Source: Erythrobacter sp. JK5
GTDB taxonomy: Bacteria; Pseudomonadota; Alphaproteobacteria; Sphingomonadales; Sphingomonadaceae
Assembly: GCF_018205975.1 (NCBI RefSeq)
Contig: NZ_CP073577.1
Coordinates: 2,542,001 to 2,606,000 of the forward strand
Direction of reading: 5' to 3'
Length of the DNA: 64,000 bases
Shown here: piece by piece, positions 28,679-38,128 of the stretch
How the letters are laid out: each line of letters starts with the position of its first letter
Position numbering within the stretch: position 1 is the first letter of the stretch
Notes under the pieces: generated by a model
The model's database searches: none
Told to the model about the DNA's origin: nothing
Seen by the model: the letters and a program-made list of their open reading frames with translations, nothing else
Translations under genes and position numbers: made by a program

Positions 28679-29572
28679 TCAGCCCTGGCGGCGGCGATGC
28701 CGCCACAGGCTCCACAGCACGCCGGGCGCGGCGAGGATCGGATAGCGCTCGCGAAACGGCGTGATTTCGACCGGCATCCCGGTGTGCCGCTCGATCTTCC
28801 AGGCGGCATAGCGGCTCGCGCCGTCGAACGTGGTGCTCGCCTTGAGCAAGCGGATCAGGTTCAGCGGCTTGCCGAACCGGCGACGATGGTTCCACCACGC
28901 AAGAGTGCCCGCCCGTTGCTGCGCCGGCATCCCGGGCCGCAGGCGCTCGCCGTCGCGCTCGAACGCGATCCCGGCTGCATCGAGCGCGAGCGGCAGAAGC
29001 CCGGCGAAATGCGCTTCGTTGACCGCCAGGATATCGTTTTCGCGCCCGGCTTTCTCGACCCGGAACTCCGCCCGGTAGGTCGCGCGGAACAGCGCGCGCC
29101 AATAATCCTCCGGCGGCCCTTCCGCCGGGCCCAGCGCCACCGCCAGCCGCGCTGCGGTTTGCGCCGCATCGGCGATCGCGGCGACGACAGCGCCGCGCGC
29201 CTCATCGTCGCGGCACCAGATCAGCGCCGAGGGCTGCACGAACCGCGCCCAGATGGTCGTATCGAGCAATTCGCCGCGCGCCGCTTCGGCAAAGGTCGCG
29301 AGCGCCATCGTCGCGATCTTGGCGCGCAGGATCGCGCCCTCCTGCTCCCATTCGCGATAACTGACGCGCGGCCAGATCCGCTCGCGCCGCTCGCCCGGCA
29401 GCAGCACGTAGTAGTCCAGTACCCCGTCGAGCGACCCGGTGCGCAGGTTGGAGCCGTAGAACAGCACCGCGACTGCGCCGCTTTCCTCCGCCAGCCGCGC
29501 CGCGAAGTGCTCCACCGCCGAATCGACCGGCACGGCGAGGCGGGCGGAAATGCGCTCGGCGAGCGCCGACAT
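28679..29572 (-). CDS. Nucleotidyltransferase-like protein resembling TAM41
   Basis: A 297-residue soluble protein without an obvious named family. Residues 35-60 contain AVLFYGSNLRTGSLDGVLDY, a nucleotidyltransferase-type YGS...D.D motif. The order of later blocks (TTIWARFVQPSALIW, RGAVVAAIADAAQTAARLAV, YWRALFRATYRAEFRVE) parallels mitochondrial TAM41, the soluble CDP-diacylglycerol synthase. It follows a diacylglycerol-kinase-like gene by 22 bp, which would supply phosphatidic acid. The TAM41 relation is my reading by eye, not a search result; a generic NTP-transferase is the alternative. Confidence 0.45.
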   Translation of the reverse strand: MSALAERISARLAVPVDSAVEHFAARLAEESGAVAVLFYGSNLRTGSLDGVLDYYVLLPGERRERIWPRVSYREWEQEGAILRAKIATMALATFAEAARGELLDTTIWARFVQPSALIWCRDDEARGAVVAAIADAAQTAARLAVALGPAEGPPEDYWRALFRATYRAEFRVEKAGRENDILAVNEAHFAGLLPLALDAAGIAFERDGERLRPGMPAQQRAGTLAWWNHRRRFGKPLNLIRLLKASTTFDGASRYAAWKIERHTGMPVEITPFRERYPILAAPGVLWSLWRHRRRQG

Positions 29573-29594
29573 CAGCGGATCCGGCGCGTGACGG

Positions 29595-30637
29595 TCATGA
29601 TCGGGGCGGGGCGACGAACGCCAGCTCGGGTCCCTGCCCGATCCGGTAGCTGCCGGCCGGAAACGCCTCTCCGTCGAGGATGAACTGGTCGTCGATCGTC
29701 AGCTCGAAATCGGGAACGCTGACCTGGTGAAACCCGCGTTCGCGCAGGCCTTGGCTGATCCAGCCCATCATTATCAGCGGAATGAGCAGCAGCGAGCGGC
29801 GCGAGACCTGATCGATGGCGACCAGCTTCAGCCCCTTGCGCAACGGACCGAACGGATTGATCCCGGCCGGCATCCGCTCGAGCGACGAGGCGAACAGCAA
29901 TTGCCGATATTCCGGATCGCCGATGCCGCTGTGCGCCATCGCTGCACCGTGCGGGCCGAGCGCGATGGTCATCGGCGCGCCCTTGCGCCAGGGGTTGCGG
30001 CGGCTGCCGAACAGCGATTGCGCGATGGTCCACGCGGTCGTCACTCCGACTGCGAGGCTGTTGAACGCGCCGAGCCGGTGCGCACCCTGTCCCGCGCGGG
30101 TCGCCCGGGTGAACGCGCCCGCACCGAAGATGAAGCCGAGCACGCTGGGTGCCGATTCATCGCTGGCCGCGATCTCGATCGGGCGGCGCAGCACCCGTTC
30201 GCCCGCTTCGTAGGCATCGATCGCGTCCTGCAGCGTCCATTCGGACGGCACGCCGAGATCGACCGTCAGCGCGTTGGTCTTGCCCTTGGGCAGCACCGCG
30301 ATCGCAGGCCAGTCGTCGCCAAAGATTCCGCGCCCGCAGGTCAGCACGTCGCGCACCGTGCCATCGCCGCCGTTGATCACCAGCAGATCGATACCGCGCG
30401 CCGCAAGCTCGGCCAGCGCCTCGGGCAATTGCGAACGGTTGCCGGGTTGAGCGATGAAGACATGCGGGCAAATCCCGCAATCGAAGTCGGCACCCTTGTT
30501 GCGATGGCTGCGGGGTTGTAGATCACCCCCACCTTCGGCGCCTGCCCGGGAGCCCGCTGACGGTGCGTGCCATCCCAGCGTTCACGCCCGGCCTGGATCC
30601 GCGGCATCTGCGCAAATTCGTAGATCGGCGTCGCCAT
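29595..30637 (-). CDS. Diacylglycerol/lipid kinase family protein, frameshifted near 30521
   Basis: A DAGK-catalytic-domain protein of about 346 residues. The second segment has the nucleotide-binding motif LLVINGGDGTVRDVLT and later AVLPKGKTNALTVDL. The first segment reads KVGVIYNPAA, then the frame is wrong; adding one C in the CCCC run near 30521 gives VIYNPRSHRNKGAD, the conserved DAGK start, and joins the rest. It should phosphorylate diacylglycerol or a related lipid. The following NTase-like gene may use the phosphatidate. Probable sequencing error. Confidence 0.82.
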
Positions 30638-30807
30638 AACAGCCCTTTAACCGAGTTACCGCAGCTCTGTCACTGCCGTGTTACCTGACCTGTGCACCGT
30701 TCGGTCGCGATCGATGCCGGGTTACATCGGACCTGATGAAAATTTTGCAAGCCGGTATGCGGGCGAATTCGGCTGTTCTGCGCGATCACCAGGTGTAGAA
30801 TGGCGTC

Positions 30808-32016
30808 ATGCTGACCGAAAACCTGCTCGAATCCGCCCGCGCGCTCGCCCCCGAAATCACGTCGCTCAGGCGCGCGATCCACGCCGAGCCCGAGCTGGGC
30901 CTGCACACCCCGCTGACCATGGCGAAAGTGCGCGAGGCGCTGGCGGACTTGCCGCTCGAATGGCGCAGCGGCTCGTCGACCACCGGGGCGGTGGCCACTC
31001 TCGTCGGCGGCAAGAGGGGCGGCGAGGGCCCGCGCGTGCTGCTGCGCGGCGACATGGACGCGCTGCCGATGGACGAGAAAACCGGGCTCGATTTCGCGTC
31101 GACCATCCCCGGCCGCATGCATGCCTGCGGGCACGATACCCACACCGCAATGCTGGCGGGTGCGGTGCGGCTGCTGGCGGGGCAGCGCGACGAACTGGCC
31201 GGGACGATCGACTTCATGTTCCAGCCGGGCGAGGAAGGGCATCACGGCGCACGCTTCATGCTCGACGATGGGCTCATCGACCCGTTGCCCGATGCCGCCT
31301 TCGCCCTGCACATCATGCCCAACGCACCGTATGGTGTGTTTGCTGGGCGCGCCGGCCCGCTGTTGGCGGCCGCTGACCAGTTCACCATCACCGTAAGCGG
31401 CCGGGGCGGGCATGCTTCCATGCCGCACGATTGCGCCGACCCGATTCCCGCCGCCGCCGCGATCGTCGGCGCGATCCAGGCGATGGTCACCCGCCGCTTC
31501 AGAGCGACCAACGCGGTGGTGGTGACGGTGACCCAGATTCACGCCGGGACGGCGCACAACGTCATCCCGGACGAGGTGATGCTCGCCGGCACGATCCGCA
31601 CCCTCAGCGCCGATCACCGCGACAAGGTCCATGCGCTGATTGCGGAAACCGCGCAGCAGACTGCGGCCGCCTACGGGGTCGAGGCGGACTGCAAGCTCGA
31701 ACTCGGCTTTCCGGTGACCGTCTGCGATGCGCGCGCGGTGGCTCTCGGCGCCAAGGTCGCGCGCAAACTCGGCGGCGCACAAGGATGGCGCGACATGGCC
31801 GATCCGATCATGGGCGCAGAGGATTTCTCCTATGTGCTCGAACAGGTGCCGGGCGCGATGTTCTTCCTCGGCGTCGCGCCCGATGGCGAGGACTGGACGC
31901 AATGCTGCGCCATCCATTCGCCGCGCATGACGGTGGACGAGACCGCGCTTCCCACAGGCACGGCGATGCTGGCCGGGTGCGCGTTGGAATTCATCGCCAA
32001 CGGATTCGAAGACTGA
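30808..32016 (+). CDS. M20 family metallopeptidase / amidohydrolase (hippurate hydrolase-like)
   Basis: A 402-residue di-zinc amidohydrolase. LRRAIHAEPELG, RGDMDALPM, ACGHDTHTAMLAG, FQPGEEGHHGA and a C-terminal GAEDFSYVLE give the M20D metal ligands in order. The lid domain has the SGRGGHASMPH motif. It hydrolyses N-acyl amino acids or similar amides in the cytoplasm; the acyl group cannot be predicted. It is the last clearly chromosomal gene before the helicase and the island. Confidence 0.93.
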   Translation: MLTENLLESARALAPEITSLRRAIHAEPELGLHTPLTMAKVREALADLPLEWRSGSSTTGAVATLVGGKRGGEGPRVLLRGDMDALPMDEKTGLDFASTIPGRMHACGHDTHTAMLAGAVRLLAGQRDELAGTIDFMFQPGEEGHHGARFMLDDGLIDPLPDAAFALHIMPNAPYGVFAGRAGPLLAAADQFTITVSGRGGHASMPHDCADPIPAAAAIVGAIQAMVTRRFRATNAVVVTVTQIHAGTAHNVIPDEVMLAGTIRTLSADHRDKVHALIAETAQQTAAAYGVEADCKLELGFPVTVCDARAVALGAKVARKLGGAQGWRDMADPIMGAEDFSYVLEQVPGAMFFLGVAPDGEDWTQCCAIHSPRMTVDETALPTGTAMLAGCALEFIANGFED

Positions 32017-32212
32017 CCAGCCAGGAAGGCGCTGCGCACACGGTGCGTAGCGGGGCGAGGCCGCCTTTCGCCGCACCGACGTGTTCGACCGGCGGCATAG
32101 GTTGATGGCCGTGTGGGCGGACCTCGCGCGCACATCGGAACAATCGGACCGTCGTCCGGACGTCTGGCAACGATCTGCGCCCAGCTAACCTGAGGACACT
32201 ATCGGCGACGCA

Positions 32213-34915
32213 ATGGTCGGAGAGCGTACAGATCGCTATTTCGGCAGAATGCTCAATGACATGAACTTCAATGGGACCTGGCGCGATTATCAGGCCCGCG
32301 TCCTTCAAGAGATGGACGAGCATTTTGGCGACGGAAGACTGCATGTCGTGGCGGCCCCGGGCGCCGGAAAGACGGTTCTCGGTCTGGAGATCGTGCGCCG
32401 TATCGGAAGGCCGGCGCTGGTATTTGCGCCGACAATCGCCATTCGCGAACAGTGGGCGCACCGCCTTTGTCCATTGTTTCTCGACACTCCGCCCGAAGCC
32501 GCGACGATCTCCCGCGATCTGGCGGATTTTCGGGACCTGACGCTGGCGACATACCAGTCGCTCGATAGCCTGCGGCGCGGCGAGGAACTCGATGCGTTGA
32601 TCGAGACGCTGAATGGCCGAGGACCTCTGACGCTGGTTCTGGACGAAGCACATCACCTGCGGCGCGAATGGTGGAAATGCCTCAACGCGCTGGCCAACCG
32701 TCTGGTGGATGTCCGCCTGGTCGCGCTGACGGCAACGCCCCCTTATGATGCGAGCTTCGCCGAATGGTCGCGCTACGAAGAACTGTGCGGACCGATAGAC
32801 CTGGAAATCGGCATTCCCGAACTGGTCCGCAATGGCGATCTGTGTCCGCATCAGGATCACCTGATCCTGTCGGAGCCCACGGAAGATGCGCTGGCCCTGC
32901 TTGCCAGAAGGCGTGAGGCCATTGGCCGGCTGCATATGGAATTGCGGGCGAATGACGGGTTGCTCGACTGGCTGGCCGCGCACCCGTGGCTGACGGATTC
33001 CGAAGCGCATGTCGAAGAGATCCTCGAAGCCCCGGAGATGCTCTCGGCAGTGCTGGTTCTGCTGGCATCAGCTGGACGCGCGCTGCCGCGCCCGCCGCTC
33101 AAACTGCTCGGCGTGTCGGCGCGCAATGTGCCTCCGCCCTCGCTGTTCTGGCTGGAACGATTGCTGGACGGCCTGGTTGCGCAGCAAACGGCGGACTTTC
33201 CACTCGACCCGGCGTGGCTCAAGGGCCTGCGTGACCGGCTGAATCGTCATGGCCTCATCGAAGGAGGGCGGGTCCGCCTGCACCACACGCGCTCGGTCTT
33301 CAAGCTGATGACCTCCAGCCTCGCCAAGCTGGATTCGATAGTAGAGATCGCTGAAGCCGAAAAGCAAGCGCTGGCAGGAGACCTGCGCATGGTCGTGCTG
33401 TCCGATCACATTCGCGCCGGCGACTTGCCGAAAGGTCCGGATGCACAATTCAAACCTGCCAAGCTGGGCGTGATTCCGATATTCGAGAAGCTGCGGCGCT
33501 CGGCAATTGCCGAAGAGCATCTGGGGGTCTTGACCGGAAGCATAGTCATCCTTCCCAAGAGCGTTCTGGCGAAGCTCACCGACATTGCGAACGATCTGCA
33601 CGTCGATCCTGGCGACTTCAGAACAAGCAATCTGCCGGGATGCCCCGGCCACGTGCGTATCGAATGCAGGACCGGCGGCACCGCTCAATTGGTTCGCCTC
33701 GTCACTGCTCTCTTCACACGTGGCGATGTTCGCATACTCGTCGGCACGCAGTCGCTGCTTGGCGAGGGGTGGGACGCGCCCGCACTCAACAGCCTTGTCC
33801 TGGCAAGCAACACGGCGTCGTTCATGCTCTCCAATCAGACGCGCGGCCGGGCGATCCGGATCGATCCGGCCAAGCCTGCCAAGGTGGCGAACATTTGGCA
33901 CCTGGCGACCGTCGATCCGGAAGATCGCGAGAGCTGGGATGCGGTGGTATCGGCCTTCAACTGGGGTTTTCTCAACGATGGGGGCGCGCCGGGGCTATCC
34001 GACATCACGGTCGTCGCGCGGCGTTTCAAGGCATTTGAAGGGATTTCCAACGGAACCTCCACCCTCATTGAAGATGGCATTGCCCGCCTGGGACTTGATC
34101 CATCGAAACCGGCGGCGTCCACGAACCTCCGGACCTTTGCCATCGCGGCAGACCGGCACGCCATTGCGGGGCGCTGGAAGGCTTCGCTCGGTCAAGGGGC
34201 AGCGCGATCGCAGGTGCGCGAGACGGCAGCCCCCCGTTATGCTCCCCGTGCCTTAAGCTGGTTCGATACGATACAGGCTCTGGGCTGGAGCGCTGCAGGC
34301 AGCGGGGTGTTTGCAGCGGCCAATGAGTTGCGCGGCCTGGCATCCTATGCAGGGATTGGGGCCATCGCGATGGGGCTGGCCGGTGCAGCCACGCTGGCAA
34401 GCCTGCCGCGCCTGGCGAGAGCTGGCAGGCTCGTCTGGCGAAACGGATCGCTCGAAGGCAGCTTGGAAGCCGTAACCGGAGTTGTCTTGCAGGCGCTGGT
34501 CGATGCCGAAGTCATCAGCGCGCGCGAACTGAGCGGCGCCCATGTCGAAATCCGTACGAGCCTGGACGGACGCAAGGATATCGTCCTTACCGGAGTGAGC
34601 CGGGCTACCGAACGGCAGGTGATGCAGGCAGTGGCGGAAATTCTGGGGCCGGTGCAGAACCCGCGCTACCTGCTGGTGCGCAATTCATGGCTCGGCCTCA
34701 AGAGGCGGGTCGATTACCACGCTGTGCCTGCCGCGCTGGGCGCTCGCAAGGAACACGCAGAACGCTTTGCCGAACTTTGGCGCGGGGGTGTTGGCTCATC
34801 GAAGCTCGTGTTCACGCGGACGGCGGACGGCAGACGGACAATGCTGAGAGCACGGGCGTCCTCCTTCGCGGCGGGATTTCAGCGGGTTGTGGATCGCCGC
34901 TCCGTGTGGCTGTGA
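32213..34915 (+). CDS. Superfamily II DEAD/DEAH helicase with C-terminal extension
   Basis: A 900-residue SF2 helicase. Motif I is AAPGAGKT (residues 47-54), motif II DEAHH near residue 145, and motif III TATPP follows. The C-terminal RecA lobe has LVGTQSLLGEGWDAPALN and QTRGRAIRIDP (motifs V and VI). A 350-residue extension contains one hydrophobic stretch (GIGAIAMGLAGAATLASL) and an unfamiliar C-terminal domain with VSRATERQVMQAVAEILGP. Such stand-alone helicases are often phage-defence or island cargo, but it lies just outside the predicted left att site. ATG 32249 is an alternative start. Confidence 0.8.
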   Translation: MVGERTDRYFGRMLNDMNFNGTWRDYQARVLQEMDEHFGDGRLHVVAAPGAGKTVLGLEIVRRIGRPALVFAPTIAIREQWAHRLCPLFLDTPPEAATISRDLADFRDLTLATYQSLDSLRRGEELDALIETLNGRGPLTLVLDEAHHLRREWWKCLNALANRLVDVRLVALTATPPYDASFAEWSRYEELCGPIDLEIGIPELVRNGDLCPHQDHLILSEPTEDALALLARRREAIGRLHMELRANDGLLDWLAAHPWLTDSEAHVEEILEAPEMLSAVLVLLASAGRALPRPPLKLLGVSARNVPPPSLFWLERLLDGLVAQQTADFPLDPAWLKGLRDRLNRHGLIEGGRVRLHHTRSVFKLMTSSLAKLDSIVEIAEAEKQALAGDLRMVVLSDHIRAGDLPKGPDAQFKPAKLGVIPIFEKLRRSAIAEEHLGVLTGSIVILPKSVLAKLTDIANDLHVDPGDFRTSNLPGCPGHVRIECRTGGTAQLVRLVTALFTRGDVRILVGTQSLLGEGWDAPALNSLVLASNTASFMLSNQTRGRAIRIDPAKPAKVANIWHLATVDPEDRESWDAVVSAFNWGFLNDGGAPGLSDITVVARRFKAFEGISNGTSTLIEDGIARLGLDPSKPAASTNLRTFAIAADRHAIAGRWKASLGQGAARSQVRETAAPRYAPRALSWFDTIQALGWSAAGSGVFAAANELRGLASYAGIGAIAMGLAGAATLASLPRLARAGRLVWRNGSLEGSLEAVTGVVLQALVDAEVISARELSGAHVEIRTSLDGRKDIVLTGVSRATERQVMQAVAEILGPVQNPRYLLVRNSWLGLKRRVDYHAVPAALGARKEHAERFAELWRGGVGSSKLVFTRTADGRRTMLRARASSFAAGFQRVVDRRSVWL

Positions 34916-35520
34916 TCGGGGTGACATATCGCCCTGCTGCCCAGCCTCGGCAGACCGCTTCCCGAAGCGCCGGATCACCGCCGGCATCTGCGCGCCATGC
35001 GGCGGCGGCTCGGTTGGTCTTGGTCCGGAGCGACTCAACGGGTCTCTCGGCAACGTAGCAACGGACGGAGCCATCTACGCGCCCGATGATGCCCAGCCGG
35101 TCCCATTTCGGAGCATTGGGCGAACGTCCGGGTCGGCTGGCGGACCAAGAACCTGCTGATTTCAGCGCTCAATTGTCGCGCTATTCTGGCTATTTCGATT
35201 GTAGACCGATGTCCTGCGTCCGCTGAAGCGAGACAGGAATTCGAGGTTTCCCGCCAGCATTGAGCCGGAACCGGCGATACGCACTCCTTGTGCCTACTCA
35301 TTCCTTTCGGAATGAATGGTGAGATCCGAATTCGCTCAAAAGCTGGCGCACCCGACATTGCTAAAACTTATGTCGCAGGCAGTGTCGGGACGTCCCTAAC
35401 TACTCTGTAAAATCAGGGATTTGTCTTCTACCGTGTTCACGGCTGATCGTCCCCGTTTGCCTGCAATTCGATCACTTTGTGGGATCGAATGTTGGATCAA
35501 TTTTATGGTGTGTGTAACCT
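34916..35520. other. Gene-free region holding the left island junction
   Basis: No convincing coding sequence on either strand. It contains the candidate attL at 35344-35358. Before the integrase there is a short inverted repeat, TCGATC and GATCGA separated by nine bases (about 35468-35488). The integrase ATG has no clear ribosome site. Confidence 0.6.
35344..35358. other. Candidate attL
   Basis: CTGGCGCACCCGACA matches 14 of 15 bases of the tRNA-Arg 3' end at 57053-57067 and lies 160 bp before the integrase start. The single difference falls in the CCA-adjacent part. Confidence 0.6.
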
Positions 35521-36681
35521 ATGGCCCTGTCAGCATTGAAGGTGAAGAACGCTAAGCCCGGTCGCTACGTTGATGGCCGTGGTTTGTGTCTTTTCGTGAA
35601 GGAAAGCGGTTCCCGTAGTTGGGTCTTGCGGATGCAGCACAACGGCAGGCGGCGCGACTACGGATTGGGATCGGCACTCGATGTATCGCTGACCGAAGCG
35701 CGGGACGCCGCAGCCGCATTGCGCCGCCAGGTTCGCGCCGGGATCGATCCGGTTGCCGAGCGACGGAAGTCGCGCAAGGTGGTGCCGAGCTTCGAAACCG
35801 CAGCGCGCGAATGTTACGAGGCGTTGAAGGACGGCTGGAAGAACCAGAACTACCGCAACTGGATCGCCAGCATGGAAAACCATGTCTTCCCGCTGATCGG
35901 CAGGAAGCCCGTCGATCAGGTGGACAGCACCCACGTCGTCGAGGTGCTCACGCCCATCTGGCTCGAAATCCCCGACACCGCTCGCAAAATTCTCCAGCGT
36001 ATCGGTGCCGTACTCGACTTCGCGCATATCAGGGGATGGCGGGAAGAGGAGGCCGCGCTGCGCTCTGTCCGCAAGGGATTACCGCGCCAGACCGACAAGG
36101 TCGAACACTTCAAGGCCATGCCCTATGCAGAGATTCCGGCGTTCATGAAGGAGCTGGCGACCGCATCACCCAGCACGGGCCGCGATGCCCTGCGTTTCAC
36201 CATCTACAACGCCGTGCGGTCGAGCGAAACGCGCAACGCCGTCTGGACTGAGATTGACCTCGACAAGGCGGTCTGGACCATCCCCGGCGAGCGCATGAAG
36301 GCAAAGGAAACGCATGTGGTGCCGCTCTCTAAGGCAGCGGTTTCCATTCTGCGTCGGCGCTGGAAACTGCGGACGAGCGACGATGGCCTCGTCTTCTCCA
36401 ACAATGGCGAGAAGCCCATCAGCGACATGACAATGACCAAACTGTTGCGCGATGCCGGGATTAAAGGCGCGACCGTCCATGGCTTCCGCTCCGCTTTCAC
36501 CGATTGGGCTGCGGAGAAGACCGACTTTCCGAAGGAGGTGGCGGACAAGGCCTTGGCGCACAAGCTGAGCAACCAGGTCGAAGCCGCCTATCGCCGCACC
36601 GACTTTGTCGAAAAGCGGCGCGAGTTGATGGGGGCGTGGGCAGCTTATCTCAACCTTGCTAGAACCATTACAAATGGTTGA
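35521..36681 (+). CDS. int: Tyrosine recombinase, P4-type integrase
   Basis: A 386-residue integrase. The N-terminal arm-binding domain starts LSALKVKNAKPGRYVDGRGL. Catalytic residues can be placed: Arg233 in AVRSSETRN, His320 and Arg323 in HGFRSAF, His347 in LAHKLS and Tyr357 in AAYRRT. Such enzymes integrate islands into the 3' ends of tRNA genes, consistent with the tRNA-Arg repeat. No ribosome site is evident; leaderless start or upstream regulation is possible. AlpA-type genes nearby probably act as excisionase regulators. Confidence 0.95.
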   Translation: MALSALKVKNAKPGRYVDGRGLCLFVKESGSRSWVLRMQHNGRRRDYGLGSALDVSLTEARDAAAALRRQVRAGIDPVAERRKSRKVVPSFETAARECYEALKDGWKNQNYRNWIASMENHVFPLIGRKPVDQVDSTHVVEVLTPIWLEIPDTARKILQRIGAVLDFAHIRGWREEEAALRSVRKGLPRQTDKVEHFKAMPYAEIPAFMKELATASPSTGRDALRFTIYNAVRSSETRNAVWTEIDLDKAVWTIPGERMKAKETHVVPLSKAAVSILRRRWKLRTSDDGLVFSNNGEKPISDMTMTKLLRDAGIKGATVHGFRSAFTDWAAEKTDFPKEVADKALAHKLSNQVEAAYRRTDFVEKRRELMGAWAAYLNLARTITNG

Positions 36682-36747
36682 TTTAGGATAAGGTCGCGTT
36701 CGAGCAGATTTGCACGATACGCCAGCGCCTAGGAATGGGTTAGCACT

Positions 36748-37323
36748 ATGAGTGATTCAAATTTCGTCGCACATTTCACAAAGGGCGAGGGTGACGTTCC
36801 CTATGAGAATCTTGTGAAGATTCTTGAAGGGAAGGCACTGAAAGCTGGGTCGTTGCCGTGGACGGGCAATCCGGCAGTTTGCTTCACCGAATGCCCTTGG
36901 TCGAGCCTGCTGTCCCATGTGGGCCATTATTCAGCCTTTGGATTAGGGTTCACAAAGCCGCATGTGTTTGCGGCTGGTGGCGGACCTGCTTACTACGTAC
37001 GCGCAGATCACTGGGAAAAGCAGCAGTGGGATAACCACGTTCGAACTTTCGTGACCCCATTTTGGCCAGCATATCGGCCTCAATCGGAAAAGTTCAAAAA
37101 GCAACTTGGCGGCAAATCCATCGACTTTGCCCATGAGCGGGAATGGCGAGTTCCACACGACTTCACCTTTGAATATGAACAGGTTCAGTTCGTCGTTCTC
37201 CCCGGATATGAGGAAATGGCGCGATTTCCAAAGGAACTAAAGGACGCGGTCGGACGCGAAAAGTTCATTCTTGTTGATGTCTACAAGCATATTGAAAAGC
37301 TCTGGCCGACACACATTGTTTGA
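36748..37323 (+). CDS. AbiGi/DUF2971-like protein
   Basis: A 191-residue protein just behind the integrase. The pattern HFTKGEG...ENLVKILEG, then VCFTECPW, then FGLGFTKPHVF, and late EREWR follows the layout of DUF2971/AbiGi-type proteins seen in defence islands. In AbiG systems the AbiGi component counteracts a toxic partner, but no second Abi gene is present. Composition is AT-richer than the flanks. The assignment is by motif layout only, so function should be treated as unknown with a defence context. Confidence 0.4.
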   Translation: MSDSNFVAHFTKGEGDVPYENLVKILEGKALKAGSLPWTGNPAVCFTECPWSSLLSHVGHYSAFGLGFTKPHVFAAGGGPAYYVRADHWEKQQWDNHVRTFVTPFWPAYRPQSEKFKKQLGGKSIDFAHEREWRVPHDFTFEYEQVQFVVLPGYEEMARFPKELKDAVGREKFILVDVYKHIEKLWPTHIV

Positions 37324-37336
37324 GCGCTGACAGAGT

Positions 37337-37531
37337 TTAGCGCGTGACTTGCATTCGGCGAATGAGCCCGTGCAAGCTAGCGGTGGTGATGCGCGTTGCC
37401 TTGCCGATCTTCACCGTTTCGAGTTCGCCGCTGGAGATCAGCTCATAGAGCTTCGTGCGCCCAACGCCTATCATGCGGGCAGCATCATTGATCCTGACGC
37501 AGATCGGCTCGACAGGTTGATGGCCGTTCAT
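37337..37531 (-). CDS. Helix-turn-helix excisionase-like protein
   Basis: A 64-residue MerR-like winged helix: RINDAARMIGVGRTKLYELISSGELETVKIG is the binding helix pair and wing, in the Xis/excise family. Its start overlaps the stop of the AlpA gene by four bases, giving a two-gene regulator operon. It likely acts as a recombination directionality factor or as a repressor of the island's transfer genes. Confidence 0.8.
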   Translation of the reverse strand: MNGHQPVEPICVRINDAARMIGVGRTKLYELISSGELETVKIGKATRITTASLHGLIRRMQVTR

Positions 37532-37734
37532 TCCGCCGGTTCCTCTTCACAATAGTGTACGGGATCGGCGATCCAGCGATTGATGGCTGACTCGTGCCAG
37601 CCCGCGCCATGGATGCTGATCTTGACCTGCGACGGGAATGTGCCCTCGGCGATCTTGCGATAAATGGTGGAGCGGGAAAGGCCGGTGCGGTCGAGCACGG
37701 TCTTGAGCCGGATAATGCGTTCGGTATTCGACAT
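37528..37734 (-). CDS. AlpA family phage-type regulatory protein
   Basis: A 68-residue protein with the AlpA pattern: RIIRLKTVLDRTGLSRSTIYRKIAEGTFPSQVKI, then WHESAINRWI. AlpA proteins of P4-like islands activate the integrase or act as excisionases. It is encoded upstream of, and overlapping, the second small HTH gene. Confidence 0.9.
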   Translation of the reverse strand: MSNTERIIRLKTVLDRTGLSRSTIYRKIAEGTFPSQVKISIHGAGWHESAINRWIADPVHYCEEEPAE

Positions 37735-38128
37735 GGGGCATTCTCACTTTGATACTGGCGGCCCTCACCGGAACATAATGAGAACTTTTTGACGCAACAC
37801 AAGGGTCGGTTTGAATTGGAATTCTGCCAATTCATTAGTGATTTGCGTGATTTGAACCGCCTATGGACGGGTAGAGACTTTTACGGACAAACCGCCGCGC
37901 CGTCTTCGGTTTTGGAAAATTTTTCGTTCGGCCCGATTCTGCGACCGACATGCGAAGAAATGCGACGGCAGTGGCGGATTTCCGCGCCAGCGTTGCTCAT
38001 ATTTTGCGCACGACTCGAAACGCCGCTGGTTTACGAAGTCGCCCAAACACCAAGTTAGGCTTGGTCATCACGGCAGTTCGTAAACCAGTCCGGCAACCCA
38101 GTTCATGAGTGCAATTGGAAACCTGCCA
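37735..38128. other. Gene-free AT-rich region
   Basis: No supported gene. A perfect inverted repeat GAATTGG-N7-CCAATTC lies at 37813-37833. It may serve the AlpA operon as an operator; nothing else stands out. Confidence 0.5.

Noticed and set aside
35400..35520. A tRNA or tmRNA gene beside the integrase as the insertion site.
   Set aside because: No tRNA fold can be drawn on either strand; only the 15-bp tRNA-Arg 3'-end match was found, and it is assigned as attL.
37789..38058. 89-residue plus-strand ORF upstream of prfH.
   Set aside because: Composition and lack of a ribosome site or motif do not support coding; it also crosses the inverted repeat at 37813-37833.
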